Below are positions 7,962-17,094 of a DNA stretch of 62,751 bases, in pieces. The first letter of the stretch is position 1. Each line of letters starts with the position of its first letter. The stretch is from Micromonospora okii. Its GTDB lineage: Bacteria; Actinomycetota; Actinomycetes; Mycobacteriales; Micromonosporaceae. Both the position numbers and the translations under genes were made by a program. Location of the stretch: contig NZ_BBZF01000026.1 in assembly GCF_020884795.1 (NCBI RefSeq), positions 1 through 62,751 on the forward strand. Direction: 5' to 3'. A model generated the notes under the pieces. That model was not told where the DNA came from and searched no databases. It saw nothing but the letters and a program-made list of their open reading frames with translations.

Positions 7962-7997
7962 AACGAGGACCGCCCCGTAACCGGGACGGTCCTCGTT
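7962..7997 (-). terminator. terminator after atpD
   Basis: Perfect 11-bp arms (AACGAGGACCG at 7962-7972, CGGTCCTCGTT at 7987-7997) with further pairing CCCG/CGGG around a TAAC loop. It lies 15 bp past the atpD stop and should end the main atp transcript before the LCP gene and atpC. Confidence 0.8.
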
Positions 7998-8011
7998 GGC
8001 GGAACGGATGT

Positions 8012-9466
8012 CTAGCCCTTCATCAGCTCCGCGGCCTTGCGCTCCAGGTCCTCCAGGCCGCCGCACATGAAGAAGGCCTGCTCGGGGAAGTGGTCGTACT
8101 CACCCTCGCTGATCTTCTTGAACGCCTCGATGGTCTCGGCGATCGGCACCGTCGAGCCCGGCACGCCGGTGAACTGCTCGGCGGCGTAGGTGTTCTGCGA
8201 CAGGAAGCGCTCGATCCGGCGGGCCCGGCCCACCGTGATCTTGTCTTCCTCGGAGAGCTCCTCGATGCCGAGGATGGCGATGATGTCCTGCAGGTCCTTG
8301 TACTTCTGCAGGATCCGCTTCACCTCGGTGGCGACCGCGAAGTGCTCGGCGCCGACGAACTCCGGGGCGAGGATGCGGGACGAGGACGCCAGCGGGTCCA
8401 CGGCCGGGTAGATGCCCTTGTCGGAGATCGACCGCTCCAGGTTGGTGGTCGCGTCGAGGTGGGCGAACGTGGTGGCCGGGGCGGGGTCGGTGTAGTCGTC
8501 CGCCGGCACGTAGATCGCCTGCATCGAGGTGATGGCCTGGCCCCGGACGGAGGTGATCCGCTCCTGGAGCTCGCCCATCTCGTCGGCCAGGGTCGGCTGG
8601 TAGCCCACGGCGCTCGGCATACGACCGAGCAGGGTGGACACCTCGGAACCGGCCTGGGTGAAGCGGAAGATGTTGTCGATGAAGAGCAGCACCTCCTGCT
8701 TCTTCACGTCGCGGAAGTACTCCGCCATCGTCAGCGCGGAGAGGGCGACCCGCAGCCGGGTGCCCGGCGGCTCGTCCATCTGGCCGTAGACCAGCGCGGT
8801 CTTGTCGATGACGCCGGACTCGGTCATCTCGGCGATGAGGTCGTTGCCCTCACGGGTGCGCTCACCCACGCCGGCGAAGACCGACGTACCACCGAAGTTC
8901 CGGGCCACGCGGGTGATCATCTCCTGGATGAGCACCGTCTTGCCCACGCCCGCGCCGCCGAACAGGCCGATCTTGCCACCCTTGACGTACGGGGCGAGCA
9001 GGTCGATGACCTTGATGCCGGTCTCCAGCATCTCGGTCTTCGGCTCCAGGTCCGCGAAGGCCGGGGCCTTGCGGTGGATGCCCCACCGGTCGTCCGCCTG
9101 CAGCGTCTCGCCCTCGGTGAGGTTGAGGCACTCGCCGATCGCGTTGAACACGTGGCCCTTGACCGCGTCGCCCACCGGCACGGTGATCGGCGAGCCGGTG
9201 TCGCGCACCTCGGCGCCGCGGACCAGGCCGTCGGTCGGCTGCATCGAGATCGCGCGGACCAGGTTGTCACCCAGGTGCTGGGCGACCTCCAGGGTCAGCG
9301 TCTTCTCGCCGCCTGACAGGTTGACGTTGACGTGCAGGGCGTTGAACAGGGCCGGCATGACGTCGCGCGGGAACTCGGCGTCGACGACCGGGCCGATGAC
9401 CCGGACCACGCGACCGGTGGCCGTCTTGGTCTCTGCTGGTCCGCCAGCAACTGCGGATACAGTCAT
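8012..9466 (-). CDS. atpD: ATP synthase beta subunit
   Basis: The product is 484 aa, full length. It carries the catalytic sites of F1: Walker A GGAGVGKTVLIQ, the catalytic GERTREGND region, Walker B VLLFIDNIFRFTQAG and the C-terminal helical domain with the DELSEED-type loop as IEELSEEDK. The ATG at 9466 shares its A with the TGA of atpG (TGATG), indicating coupled translation; a GTG at 9469 is the alternative. It is the last gene before a strong terminator. Confidence 0.97.
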   Translation of the reverse strand: MTVSAVAGGPAETKTATGRVVRVIGPVVDAEFPRDVMPALFNALHVNVNLSGGEKTLTLEVAQHLGDNLVRAISMQPTDGLVRGAEVRDTGSPITVPVGDAVKGHVFNAIGECLNLTEGETLQADDRWGIHRKAPAFADLEPKTEMLETGIKVIDLLAPYVKGGKIGLFGGAGVGKTVLIQEMITRVARNFGGTSVFAGVGERTREGNDLIAEMTESGVIDKTALVYGQMDEPPGTRLRVALSALTMAEYFRDVKKQEVLLFIDNIFRFTQAGSEVSTLLGRMPSAVGYQPTLADEMGELQERITSVRGQAITSMQAIYVPADDYTDPAPATTFAHLDATTNLERSISDKGIYPAVDPLASSSRILAPEFVGAEHFAVATEVKRILQKYKDLQDIIAILGIEELSEEDKITVGRARRIERFLSQNTYAAEQFTGVPGSTVPIAETIEAFKKISEGEYDHFPEQAFFMCGGLEDLERKAAELMKG

Positions 9467-10386
9467 CACACTTCACTTCCCGACGCGGCCAGCGCGTTCG
9501 CGCCGCCGACGATCTCGCTGATCTCCTGGGTGATCCCGGCCTGGCGGGCCGAGTTCATCTCACGCGTGTACTTCTCGATCATCTCTTCGGCGTTGTCGGT
9601 GGCGCTCTTCATCGCCCGCCGACGGGCCGCCGACTCGCTCGCCGCCGACTCCAGCAACGCCGCGTAGATCCGCGTGTTGATGTACTTCGGCAGCAGCGCG
9701 TCGAGCAGCGCCTCCGCCTCCGGCTCGAACTCGTACGCCGGGAGCACGCCCTCCGACCGCGGCCGGTCCTCGACCTGCATCGGGCCGATGATCCTCGCGA
9801 CCGGCGTCTGGGTCATCAGGGAGTGGAACTCGGTGTAGACGATGTGCAGCTCGTCGACCCCGGCCACCCCCGCGGCCTCGGTGTCGCCCTCCGTGCCGGC
9901 GGAGAACGCCTTGATGAGGGTGTCTCCCACCTCGCGGGCGTCGGCGAACGTCGGCTGCTCCGAGAAGCCCGTCCAGTTCGCCTCGATCGGCCGGTCACGG
10001 AACCGGAAGAACCCGACGCCCTTGCGGCCGATGACGTAGAGCACGGGCTCCTTGCCGTCGGCGCGCAGCCGGGCGATCAGCGACTCCGCGGTCTTGATCG
10101 CGTTGGAGCTGTAACCGCCGGCCAGGCCCCGGTCGGCGGTTACCAGCAGGACGCCCGCCCGCCGCACCCGCTCGCGCGGGGTGAGCAGCGGGTGGTCGAT
10201 CCGGGCGTTGGACGCCAGCGCGGTGAGCACGCCGGTGATCGCCCGGGCGTACGGCAGGGACGCCTCCACCCGGGCCTGGGCCTTGGCGATCCGGCTCGTC
10301 GCCACGAGCTCCATCGCCTTGGTGATCTTCTTCATCCCCTTCGCCGAGCGGATCCGTTGACGAAGAACGCGTACCTGGGCCGCCAT
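9466..10386 (-). CDS. atpG: ATP synthase gamma subunit
   Basis: The product is 306 aa. It starts with AAQVRVLRQRIRSAKGMKKITKAMELVA, the N-terminal coiled-coil helix of the rotor shaft, and ends with MNSARQAGITQEISEIVGGANAL, the matching C-terminal helix. It has a short insertion with SAGTEGDTEAAG near residues 160-172, as in other actinobacteria. It links the catalytic head to the c-ring. It follows atpA by 9 bp and overlaps atpD by one base. Confidence 0.97.
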   Translation of the reverse strand: MAAQVRVLRQRIRSAKGMKKITKAMELVATSRIAKAQARVEASLPYARAITGVLTALASNARIDHPLLTPRERVRRAGVLLVTADRGLAGGYSSNAIKTAESLIARLRADGKEPVLYVIGRKGVGFFRFRDRPIEANWTGFSEQPTFADAREVGDTLIKAFSAGTEGDTEAAGVAGVDELHIVYTEFHSLMTQTPVARIIGPMQVEDRPRSEGVLPAYEFEPEAEALLDALLPKYINTRIYAALLESAASESAARRRAMKSATDNAEEMIEKYTREMNSARQAGITQEISEIVGGANALAASGSEV

Positions 10387-10395
10387 GAGTCAGCC

Positions 10396-12036
10396 CTACT
10401 GCTTCTCTGCGCCGTCGCGGTAGCGGGTGACCGTCTCGCGGTTCTCCTCGCCCTCCAGCGGCGCCGCCGGGGCCTCGTTGACCCGCCGCTCGTCCTCCTT
10501 GCCCAGGAACATCTGCTTGAAGCTCGTGATGGCCTGGTCGAGGGAGGAGATCACCTCGTCGTCCCACTTGTTGTCGGCGATCGCCGCGAGGACGCCCTCG
10601 TGCTTGTGCCGCAGGTACTGGAGGAACTCCGACTCGAAGCGGCGCACCTCGCCGACGGGGACGTCGTCGAGCTTGCCCTCGACGCCGGCCCAGACCGAGA
10701 CGACCTGCTCCTGCACCGGGTACGGCGAGTAGTTCGGCTGCTTGAGCAGCTCGACCAGGCGCGACCCGCGCTCAAGCTGGGCGCGGGAGGCCTTGTCCAG
10801 GTCGGAGGCGAAGGCGGCGAACGCCTCCAGCTCGCGGAACTGGGCCAGGTTGAGCCGCAGCGAGCCGGAGACCTTCTTCATCGGCTTCACCTGGGCGGCG
10901 CCACCGACCCGGGAGACCGAGGTGCCGACGTTGATGGCCGGCCGGACGCCCTGGTTGAACAGGTCGGTCTCCAGGAAGATCTGGCCGTCGGTGATCGAGA
11001 TGACGTTGGTCGGGATGAAGGCCGAGATGTCGTTGGCCTTCGTCTCGATGATCGGCAGGCCGGTCATCGAGCCGCCGCCCAGCTCGTCGGAGAGCTTCGC
11101 GCAGCGCTCCAGCAGGCGGGAGTGCAGGTAGAAGACGTCACCCGGGTACGCCTCGCGGCCCGGCGGGCGGCGCAGCAGCAGCGACACGGCGCGGTACGCC
11201 TCGGCCTGCTTGCTCAGGTCGTCGAAGACGATCAGGACGTGCTTGCCGCCGTACATCCAGTGCTGCCCGATGGACGAGCCGGTGTACGGGGCCAGGTACT
11301 TGAAGCCGGCCGGGTCGGACGCCGGGGAGGCGACGATGGTGGTGTACTCCATCGCGCCCGCCTCCTCCAGGATGCCCTTGATCGAGGCGATCGTGGAGGC
11401 CTTCTGGCCGATGGCGACGTAGATGCAGCGGACCTGCTTCTTCGGGTCGCCGGAGCGCCAGTTGTCCCGCTGGTTGAGGATGGTGTCCAGCGCGACCGTG
11501 GTCTTGCCGGTCTTCCGGTCGCCGATGATGAGCTGACGCTGACCCCGACCGATCGGGGTCATGGCGTCGACCGCCTTGATGCCGGTCTGGAGGGGCTCGT
11601 CGACGGACTGCCGGGACATCACGTTCGGGGCCTGGAGCTCCAGCTCGCGGTAGCCCTCGTTGGCGATGTCGCCGAGGCCGTCGATCGGCTGGCCGAGCGC
11701 GTCGACCACGCGGCCGAGGAAGGCGTCGCCGACCGGCACGGAGAGCACCCGGCCGGTGCGCTTGACCCGCTGGCCCTCTTCGAGCTTGGCGGCGTCACCG
11801 AGAACGACGACACCGATCTCCCGGACGTCGAGGTTCAGCGCCACACCCAGGGTGCCGTCCTCGAACTCCAGGAGCTCGTTGGTCATGGTCGAGGGGAGGC
11901 CCTCGACGTGGGCGATGCCGTCGCCGGTGTCGGCGACGGTGCCGACCTCCTCGCGGGAGAGTTCGGACGAGTAGGAGGAGACGTAGCGCTCCAGGGCGCC
12001 GCGAATCTCCTCCGTCGAGATGGTCAGCTCGGCCAT
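10396..12036 (-). CDS. atpA: ATP synthase alpha subunit
   Basis: The product is 546 aa. Walker A is GDRKTGKTTVALD and the non-catalytic site includes IVFDDLSKQAEAYRAVSLLLRRPPGREAYPGD. The N-terminal helix (MAELTISTEEIRGALERYV) binds delta. The C-terminal tail after LGKEDERRVNEAP is about 30 residues, rich in Glu and Pro, like the extended tails of actinobacterial alpha subunits that are known to restrain ATP hydrolysis in mycobacteria. A gap of 93 bp separates it from atpH. Confidence 0.97.
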   Translation of the reverse strand: MAELTISTEEIRGALERYVSSYSSELSREEVGTVADTGDGIAHVEGLPSTMTNELLEFEDGTLGVALNLDVREIGVVVLGDAAKLEEGQRVKRTGRVLSVPVGDAFLGRVVDALGQPIDGLGDIANEGYRELELQAPNVMSRQSVDEPLQTGIKAVDAMTPIGRGQRQLIIGDRKTGKTTVALDTILNQRDNWRSGDPKKQVRCIYVAIGQKASTIASIKGILEEAGAMEYTTIVASPASDPAGFKYLAPYTGSSIGQHWMYGGKHVLIVFDDLSKQAEAYRAVSLLLRRPPGREAYPGDVFYLHSRLLERCAKLSDELGGGSMTGLPIIETKANDISAFIPTNVISITDGQIFLETDLFNQGVRPAINVGTSVSRVGGAAQVKPMKKVSGSLRLNLAQFRELEAFAAFASDLDKASRAQLERGSRLVELLKQPNYSPYPVQEQVVSVWAGVEGKLDDVPVGEVRRFESEFLQYLRHKHEGVLAAIADNKWDDEVISSLDQAITSFKQMFLGKEDERRVNEAPAAPLEGEENRETVTRYRDGAEKQ

Positions 12037-12129
12037 CCTCTGCTTCCTTAAGTATCAGGGGCCCGGGATACCTAGTACCGACCGGTCCGAATGGCGTCTA
12101 TGTCACAGGCGCGGGGCGGCGGCGCCGCC

Positions 12130-12951
12130 TCAGCGCTTCGCGAGCGCGTTGCGGCTCTCGTTGAGGCGGCGCAGGACGGTGCCGTCGTACAGGTCGGAGC
12201 CGACCCGCACGCTGACGCCACCGAGAACCGAGGGGTCCACCGACTGCTTGACGGAGACCTCCCGACCGTATATCGCGGAGAGGCTCGCGCCCAGCCGGCG
12301 CTCTTCCTCCTCACTCAACGGGGCCGCCGCGGTCACGTACGCCACCTGCCGGTCCCGCCGGTCGGCGGCGAGTTCGACCAGCCGGGAGAGCGCGCCGGTG
12401 AAGGAGCGACCCCCGAACCCGCTCAGCGCCACCTCGACGAGGCTGACGGTGACCGGGCGGGCCTTGCCGGCGAGCAACTCGCGGGCCAGCCCGGCCCGCT
12501 GCCCGACCGGGGCGTTCGCGTCGGTCAGCACGTTGGACAGCGCGGACTGACCGGCGACCACCTGACCGAAGCGGAACAGCTCGTCCTCGACCTCGCCGAG
12601 GTCACCGGCGGTGTCGGCGCTGGCCAGCAGCGCCTCGACGCCGAGCCGCTCGGTGCCGTCGAGCAGCTCCGACGGCGCCGACCAGCGGCCGGCGACCAGC
12701 ACGGCGAGGATGTCCAGCGCCTCGGCGCCCACCTTGCCGCGCAGCAGCTCGCCGAGGAGTGCGGCGCGGTCGGTGCCCGAGCGGGCCGGGTCGGAGAGCG
12801 CCCGGCGCAGCCGCGGCTCGCGCCGCAGCAGGTCGGCGACGGAGAGGAGGTCGGCGGCAGTGGTCGCCACCGCCGACGCCTCCGCGCCGCGGACGTACGT
12901 GTCGAGACGCTCGGCCCCGATCCTGTACGACTCCCGGCTGGCGGCCTGCAT
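12130..12951 (-). CDS. atpH: ATP synthase delta subunit
   Basis: The product is 273 aa, longer than the 180 aa of most bacteria but normal for actinobacteria. The C-terminal part holds the delta/OSCP signature (GREVSVKQSVDPSVLGGVSVRVG). It forms the peripheral stalk cap on F1. Its ATG shares one base with the TGA of atpF (TGATG). Unlike mycobacteria, b and delta are separate genes, not a fused second b-delta subunit. Confidence 0.95.
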   Translation of the reverse strand: MQAASRESYRIGAERLDTYVRGAEASAVATTAADLLSVADLLRREPRLRRALSDPARSGTDRAALLGELLRGKVGAEALDILAVLVAGRWSAPSELLDGTERLGVEALLASADTAGDLGEVEDELFRFGQVVAGQSALSNVLTDANAPVGQRAGLARELLAGKARPVTVSLVEVALSGFGGRSFTGALSRLVELAADRRDRQVAYVTAAAPLSEEEERRLGASLSAIYGREVSVKQSVDPSVLGGVSVRVGSDLYDGTVLRRLNESRNALAKR

Positions 12952-13481
12952 CAGCGGGCCCCCGCGCTCTCGAGGCTGCTCAGGAACCGGTCGACGGTGC
13001 CCTTGCGACGCGCCTCGTCGGCGAGCGACTCACCGACGATCTTGCTGGCCAGCTCGACCGCGATGGTGCCGACCTCCGTGCGCAGTTCGCGCGCGATGGT
13101 GGCCCGCTCGGCGGCGAGCTGCTCCTTGCCGGCCGCGATGATCCGGTCGGACTCCTCGCGCGCCTTGGCGAGGATGTCCTGACGGATGCCCTCGGCGTCG
13201 GCCCGCGCGTCGTCGCGGATCCGGGCCGCCTCGTTGCGCACCTCGGCGAGCTGGGTCCGGTACTGCTCCAGCAGCTGGTTCGCCTCGGCCTGGGCGGCCT
13301 CGGCCCGCTTGAGGCCACCCTCGATCGCGTCGACCCGCGCCTGGTACATCGCCTCCATGCGGGGCAGGACGAACTTCAGCAGGACGAAGCAGAGCAGGGC
13401 GAAGGAGATCGTCCCGACGACGAGCTCCTGCCAGAGCGGCAGGATCGGGTTGTGCTCCACGCCTTCTGCGGCGATGAACAT
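12951..13481 (-). CDS. atpF: ATP synthase b subunit
   Basis: The product is 176 aa. One transmembrane helix (about residues 18-40, ELVVGTISFALLCFVLLKFV) is followed by a long charged helix (41-165) that dimerises as the peripheral stalk. The start ATG 13481 gives the family's usual length. It lies 32 bp after atpE and overlaps atpH by one base. Confidence 0.96.
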   Translation of the reverse strand: MFIAAEGVEHNPILPLWQELVVGTISFALLCFVLLKFVLPRMEAMYQARVDAIEGGLKRAEAAQAEANQLLEQYRTQLAEVRNEAARIRDDARADAEGIRQDILAKAREESDRIIAAGKEQLAAERATIARELRTEVGTIAVELASKIVGESLADEARRKGTVDRFLSSLESAGAR

Positions 13482-13513
13482 GTCAGACCTCCGGGTCGTG
13501 GAGAGGGCTCTCG

Positions 13514-13741
13514 TCAGCCGCCGACGGCGAAGGCGAGCACCAGGCCGAAGAGGGCGAGCGCCTCGACCAGGGCGAAGCCCAGGACCAGCCAGGTGCGGTT
13601 GTAGCCGGCGGACTCCGGCTGGCGGGCGCTCGACTGGATGTAGGCCGCGAAGACCAGCGCGACACCGATACCGGGGCCGATGGCGGCGAGGCCGTAGCCG
13701 ATGGTGTTGACGCTGCCCTCGATGGCGGCAAGAACAGTCAT
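13514..13741 (-). CDS. atpE: ATP synthase c subunit
   Basis: The product is 75 aa with two transmembrane helices joined by the polar loop SSARQPES (residues 37-44). The proton-carrying acid is Glu60 in FALVEALALFG, and Na+-ligand residues are not seen, so a proton-driven rotor is expected. This is the site targeted by bedaquiline in mycobacteria. The GxGxG-rich first helix is GYGLAAIGPGIG. Confidence 0.97.
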   Translation of the reverse strand: MTVLAAIEGSVNTIGYGLAAIGPGIGVALVFAAYIQSSARQPESAGYNRTWLVLGFALVEALALFGLVLAFAVGG

Positions 13742-13834
13742 TGCGGGTATTCCTCCTGTTCGACGCGTGAGGTCTCACGCGTACGCGGGTCGGTACCAGA
13801 AGCTTGGTCGGGCCGGGCGGCCCGCCGAGCCCGA

Positions 13835-14614
13835 TCAGTGCTCGTCGGCGAGCGAACTTCCGATGTAGTTCGCGCTCAGCGTGACGAAGACGTATGCCTG
13901 CAGGACGGCGACCAGCACCTCGAAGAAGGTCATCACGATCGCCATCAGGAAGGAGAAGACCGAGGTCACCTGGACGAACAGGCTGTTCGAGTTGAGCATC
14001 ACGAAGCCGCCGATCGTGAAGACCAGCAGGAGCAGGTGACCGGCGAACAGGTTGGCGAAGAGCCGCAGCGCCAGGGTGACCGGCCGGACGACGAACGTCT
14101 GGAGGAACTCGATCGGGATCAGCAGGATGTGCATCGGCCACGGCACGCCCGGGATGATCAGGCTCTGCTTGAGGTAGCGGCCGAGGCCGTGCTTGCGGGC
14201 GCCGATGTAGAGGTACATCACGTAGGAGATCGCGGCGAGCACGATCGGGAAGGCGATGTGCGAGTTCGGCGAGATCTGCAACCCGGGCACGATGGCGAAG
14301 AGGTTGGTCAGCACGATGAAGCTGAACAGCACCGTGAAGTAGGGCGCGAAGCGGATGCCCGCCGCGCCCATCTGCTCCTTGGCGATGTTGTCCCGCACCA
14401 GCCCGTAGAGGGACTCCGCGTAGAACTGGGTCTTGCCGGGTACCAGTGTGGGCTTCCGGTAGGCGACCAGGAAGAAGATGATCAGCAGCGCGACCGCGAG
14501 CCAGACCATGATGCCGAACTTCGTCACCCAGGGGCCGGCGACGTTCGGCGGGTAGAAGTCCCCGACGCTGGGGGGCCAGGGCAGCTCCTGGGCGACGACC
14601 AGCTGTCCGCTCAC
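13835..14614 (-). CDS. atpB: ATP synthase a subunit
   Basis: The product is 259 aa with five to six membrane helices. The essential Arg is in RPVTLALRLFANLFAGH, the family signature, and the last helix is VLVAVLQAYVFVTLSANYIG. It forms the proton half-channels against the c-ring. I chose GTG 14614 because GGAGGA lies 7 nt upstream; a longer frame opening at GTG 14656, directly after the previous stop, lacks a ribosome site. The gap of 93 bp to atpE is larger than the other gaps. Confidence 0.93.
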   Translation of the reverse strand: MSGQLVVAQELPWPPSVGDFYPPNVAGPWVTKFGIMVWLAVALLIIFFLVAYRKPTLVPGKTQFYAESLYGLVRDNIAKEQMGAAGIRFAPYFTVLFSFIVLTNLFAIVPGLQISPNSHIAFPIVLAAISYVMYLYIGARKHGLGRYLKQSLIIPGVPWPMHILLIPIEFLQTFVVRPVTLALRLFANLFAGHLLLLVFTIGGFVMLNSNSLFVQVTSVFSFLMAIVMTFFEVLVAVLQAYVFVTLSANYIGSSLADEH

Positions 14615-14656
14615 CGTGTCATCCTCCGCACTCGACAGACCCGCGCGTGCTGGCAC

Positions 14657-14878
14657 TCAAGCACTGAGCCTCTTCATGATCAGGTAAATCGCTCCGGCCG
14701 CGCCGAAGATCATGCCAACGGCGACCCCGATGCCGGTTCGCAGATCGAAGAGCTGCTCCACCAACCAGCCGAGGAAGCCCCACACCACGATGCCGGCGAG
14801 TAGGTAGCCCAGAACGGCCCCCGCCACGCCGTCCGACGAATGCTCATCGGACTTTCGTGAGTGTGAGTCTTCTGCCAT
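14657..14878 (-). CDS. AtpZ/AtpI-family small membrane protein
   Basis: The product is about 73 aa with two transmembrane helices (GAVLGYLLAGIVVWGFLGWLVEQL and GIGVAVGMIFGAAGAIYLIMK), the size and pattern of AtpZ-type proteins that open atp operons. They are thought to help c-ring assembly or Mg2+ supply. The ATG at 14878 fits the family N-terminus (acidic Asp/Glu/Ser-rich head); a TATTGT ten bases upstream may be a -10 with a very short leader. The position directly in front of atpB supports the call. Confidence 0.75.
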   Translation of the reverse strand: MAEDSHSRKSDEHSSDGVAGAVLGYLLAGIVVWGFLGWLVEQLFDLRTGIGVAVGMIFGAAGAIYLIMKRLSA

Positions 14879-15040
14879 GACGAGGCGAACAATATCAGCA
14901 GGCACGCGCGGGAGTGTGCGGCACCCCCCACACTGCGGACAGCGTGCGGGCCGTGGTGCGGGCGCGTAAGTCGTTGGTCAGGTTACTCCCGTACGGCCCC
15001 GCACGGCAGCCTGAAATGCCGGAGCGCAACGGGCGCGTCG

Positions 15041-15472
15041 TCACTCCTCGCGACGCTGGAAGGTGGGCAGCGGCGAGCGCAGGGCCCAGGCCAGATGGGC
15101 GCCCGTCCAGACCACCACGGCTGTGATGATCGCCACTCCCATGTCCGGCAGGCCGGGCCAGCCGGTGGCCGCGACGGCGGCCATCGCCACCCCGAGCACC
15201 ACGATCTTCGTGGCGTAGGTGACCAGCCCCACCGACATGATCAGCCGGGGGTTGACGGCGTCGGCCCAGGCCACCGAGACGCCGGAGACCAGGTAGCTGG
15301 CGACGACCAGTGCGATGCCGGCGGCCACGCCGGCCGCGCCGGTTCCCCCGCGCAGCACCGCCGCGGTCGGAACCGCGACCAGCGCGAGCACCGCGCAGGC
15401 CAGCAGCGGCGGGCGCAGGTGCGGCAGCCGGGACCGGATGGCGCCGGGCTCGCCCGCGCGCGGCTCGCTCAT
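15041..15472 (-). CDS. AtpI-like membrane protein
   Basis: The product is 143 aa with four predicted transmembrane helices (about residues 22-40, 45-63, 72-95 and 103-122). Actinobacterial atp operons commonly begin with such a protein (ATP synthase subunit I, a c-ring assembly helper). Sequence conservation in this family is low, so the call rests on size, topology and place in front of the AtpZ-like gene. I chose ATG 15472 as the first Met before the membrane part; no clear ribosome site is seen. The 162 bp to the next gene hold no ORF. Confidence 0.6.
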   Translation of the reverse strand: MSEPRAGEPGAIRSRLPHLRPPLLACAVLALVAVPTAAVLRGGTGAAGVAAGIALVVASYLVSGVSVAWADAVNPRLIMSVGLVTYATKIVVLGVAMAAVAATGWPGLPDMGVAIITAVVVWTGAHLAWALRSPLPTFQRREE

Positions 15473-15605
15473 CGGGGGTACGCCGCTCGCGCCGCCCCGC
15501 CCGGCACCGGACCGGCGGCGCGGAGCTGCTCGAAGGCCGGCCCCGGGAAGGTGCTCGTCGCGTTCTCCACAACGAGGGAGTCTATGAGGCCGCACACTGG
15601 AGGCT

Positions 15606-17069
15606 GTGCGATGCCTCGTCACCGGCGCGACCGGGTACATCGGCGGCCGGCTGGCGCCCCGCCTGCTCGCCGAGGGACACACCGTGCGCTGCCTGGCCCG
15701 CGCCGCCGGCCGGCTGCGCGACGTGCCGTGGGCGGCGCGGGTCGAGATCGCCGAGGGCGACCTGCGAAGACCGGAGACCCTGCCGGCCGCGTTCGCCGGC
15801 GTGGACGTCGCGTACTACCTGGTGCACTCGCTCGGCCAGACCGGCTTCGAGGCCGCCGACCGGGAGGCGGCGGCCAACTTCGCCGAGGCGGCCATGGTCG
15901 CCGGCGTACACCGGATCGTCTACCTGGGCGGGCCGCAGCCGGCCGGCGGCGGGGCGACCTCGCCGCACCTGCGGTCCCGGGCCGAGGTGGGGCGGATCCT
16001 GCTGGACAGCGGGGTGCCCACGGCGGTGCTGCGGGCCGCGGTGATCATCGGGTCGGGCTCGGCGTCGTTCGAGATGCTGCGCCACCTCACCGAGCGGCTG
16101 CCCGCCATGGTCACCCCGCGCTGGGTGCGCAACCGGGTCCAGCCGATCGCCGTGCGGGACGTGCTGCGCTACCTCACCGGCTGCGCGACGCTGCCGGCCG
16201 AGGTCAACCGGGGCTTCGACATCGGCGGCCCGGACGTGCTCACCTTCGAGGACATGATGCGCCGGTACGCCCGGGTGGCCGGGCTGCGCCGGCGGGTCGT
16301 CGTGCCGGTCCGGGCGCTGACCCCGTCGCTCTCCTCGCACTGGGTCGGGCTGGTCACCCCCGTGCCGAACGCCATCGCCCGGCCCCTGGTGGAGAGCCTC
16401 GTCCACGAGGCGGTCGCCCGCGAGCACGACATCGCCGCCCACGTCCCCGACCCGCCGGGCGGGCTCACCGGCTTCGACCGGGCGGTCGAGCTGGCGTTGG
16501 CGAAGATCCGCGACGCCGAGGTGGAGACCCGCTGGTCCACCGCGAGCGGCCCGGACGCCCCGGCCGAGCCGCTGCCCAGCGACCCGAGGTGGTCCGGCGG
16601 CACGGTCTACACCGACGTACGGGAGCGGGCCGTCGACGCCCCGCCGGACGCGCTGTGGCGGGTCGTCGAGGGCATCGGCGGCGAACACGGCTGGTACTCG
16701 TTCCCGCTGGCCTGGGCGGTGCGCGGCTGGCTGGACCGGCTGATCGGCGGGGTGGGGCTGCGCCGGGGCCGGCGTGACCCGCACCACCTCCGCGTCGGCG
16801 AGGCGCTGGACTTCTGGCGGGTCGAGGAGGTCGTCCCGGGCAAGCTGCTGCGGCTGCGCGCCGAGATGCGGCTGCCCGGCCGGGCCTGGCTGGAGATGCG
16901 CGCCGAGCCGGCGGACGGCGGCGGAAGCCGGTACGTCCAGCGGGCGGTCTTCCTCCCCCGGGGCCTGGCCGGGCACGCCTACTGGGGTGCCGTCCTGCCC
17001 TTCCACGGGGTCGTCTTCGCCGGGATGGCCCGCAACATCGCCCGCCACGCCGAGCGCGCCCGCCCCTGA
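15606..17069 (+). CDS. NAD(P)-binding SDR-type oxidoreductase with C-terminal DUF2867
   Basis: The product is 487 aa. Residues 1-300 are an atypical short-chain dehydrogenase/epimerase: the Rossmann motif is VTGATGYIGG at 5-14, followed by ATTN-like substrate loops and YYLVHSLGQTGFEAADREAAANFAEAA. Residues 335-487 match DUF2867, a START-like domain (DALWRVVEGIGGEHGWYSFPLAW, ending in AGMARNIARHAE). This fusion is common in actinobacteria and its substrate is unknown; a lipid-like ligand is possible from the fold. The GTG start has GGAGG only 2 nt upstream, closer than usual. It is divergent from the AtpI-like gene and convergent with the PBP gene. Confidence 0.85.
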   Translation: MRCLVTGATGYIGGRLAPRLLAEGHTVRCLARAAGRLRDVPWAARVEIAEGDLRRPETLPAAFAGVDVAYYLVHSLGQTGFEAADREAAANFAEAAMVAGVHRIVYLGGPQPAGGGATSPHLRSRAEVGRILLDSGVPTAVLRAAVIIGSGSASFEMLRHLTERLPAMVTPRWVRNRVQPIAVRDVLRYLTGCATLPAEVNRGFDIGGPDVLTFEDMMRRYARVAGLRRRVVVPVRALTPSLSSHWVGLVTPVPNAIARPLVESLVHEAVAREHDIAAHVPDPPGGLTGFDRAVELALAKIRDAEVETRWSTASGPDAPAEPLPSDPRWSGGTVYTDVRERAVDAPPDALWRVVEGIGGEHGWYSFPLAWAVRGWLDRLIGGVGLRRGRRDPHHLRVGEALDFWRVEEVVPGKLLRLRAEMRLPGRAWLEMRAEPADGGGSRYVQRAVFLPRGLAGHAYWGAVLPFHGVVFAGMARNIARHAERARP

Positions 17070-17078
17070 CCGGCACGC

Positions 17079-17094
17079 AGCCGGCGAGCCGGCT
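17079..17094. terminator. short hairpin between convergent SDR and PBP genes
   Basis: AGCCGG and CCGGCT flank a CGAG tetraloop-like centre in the 24-bp gap between two convergent stops. It could serve both strands. The stem is short and no T-run is seen. Confidence 0.4.
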
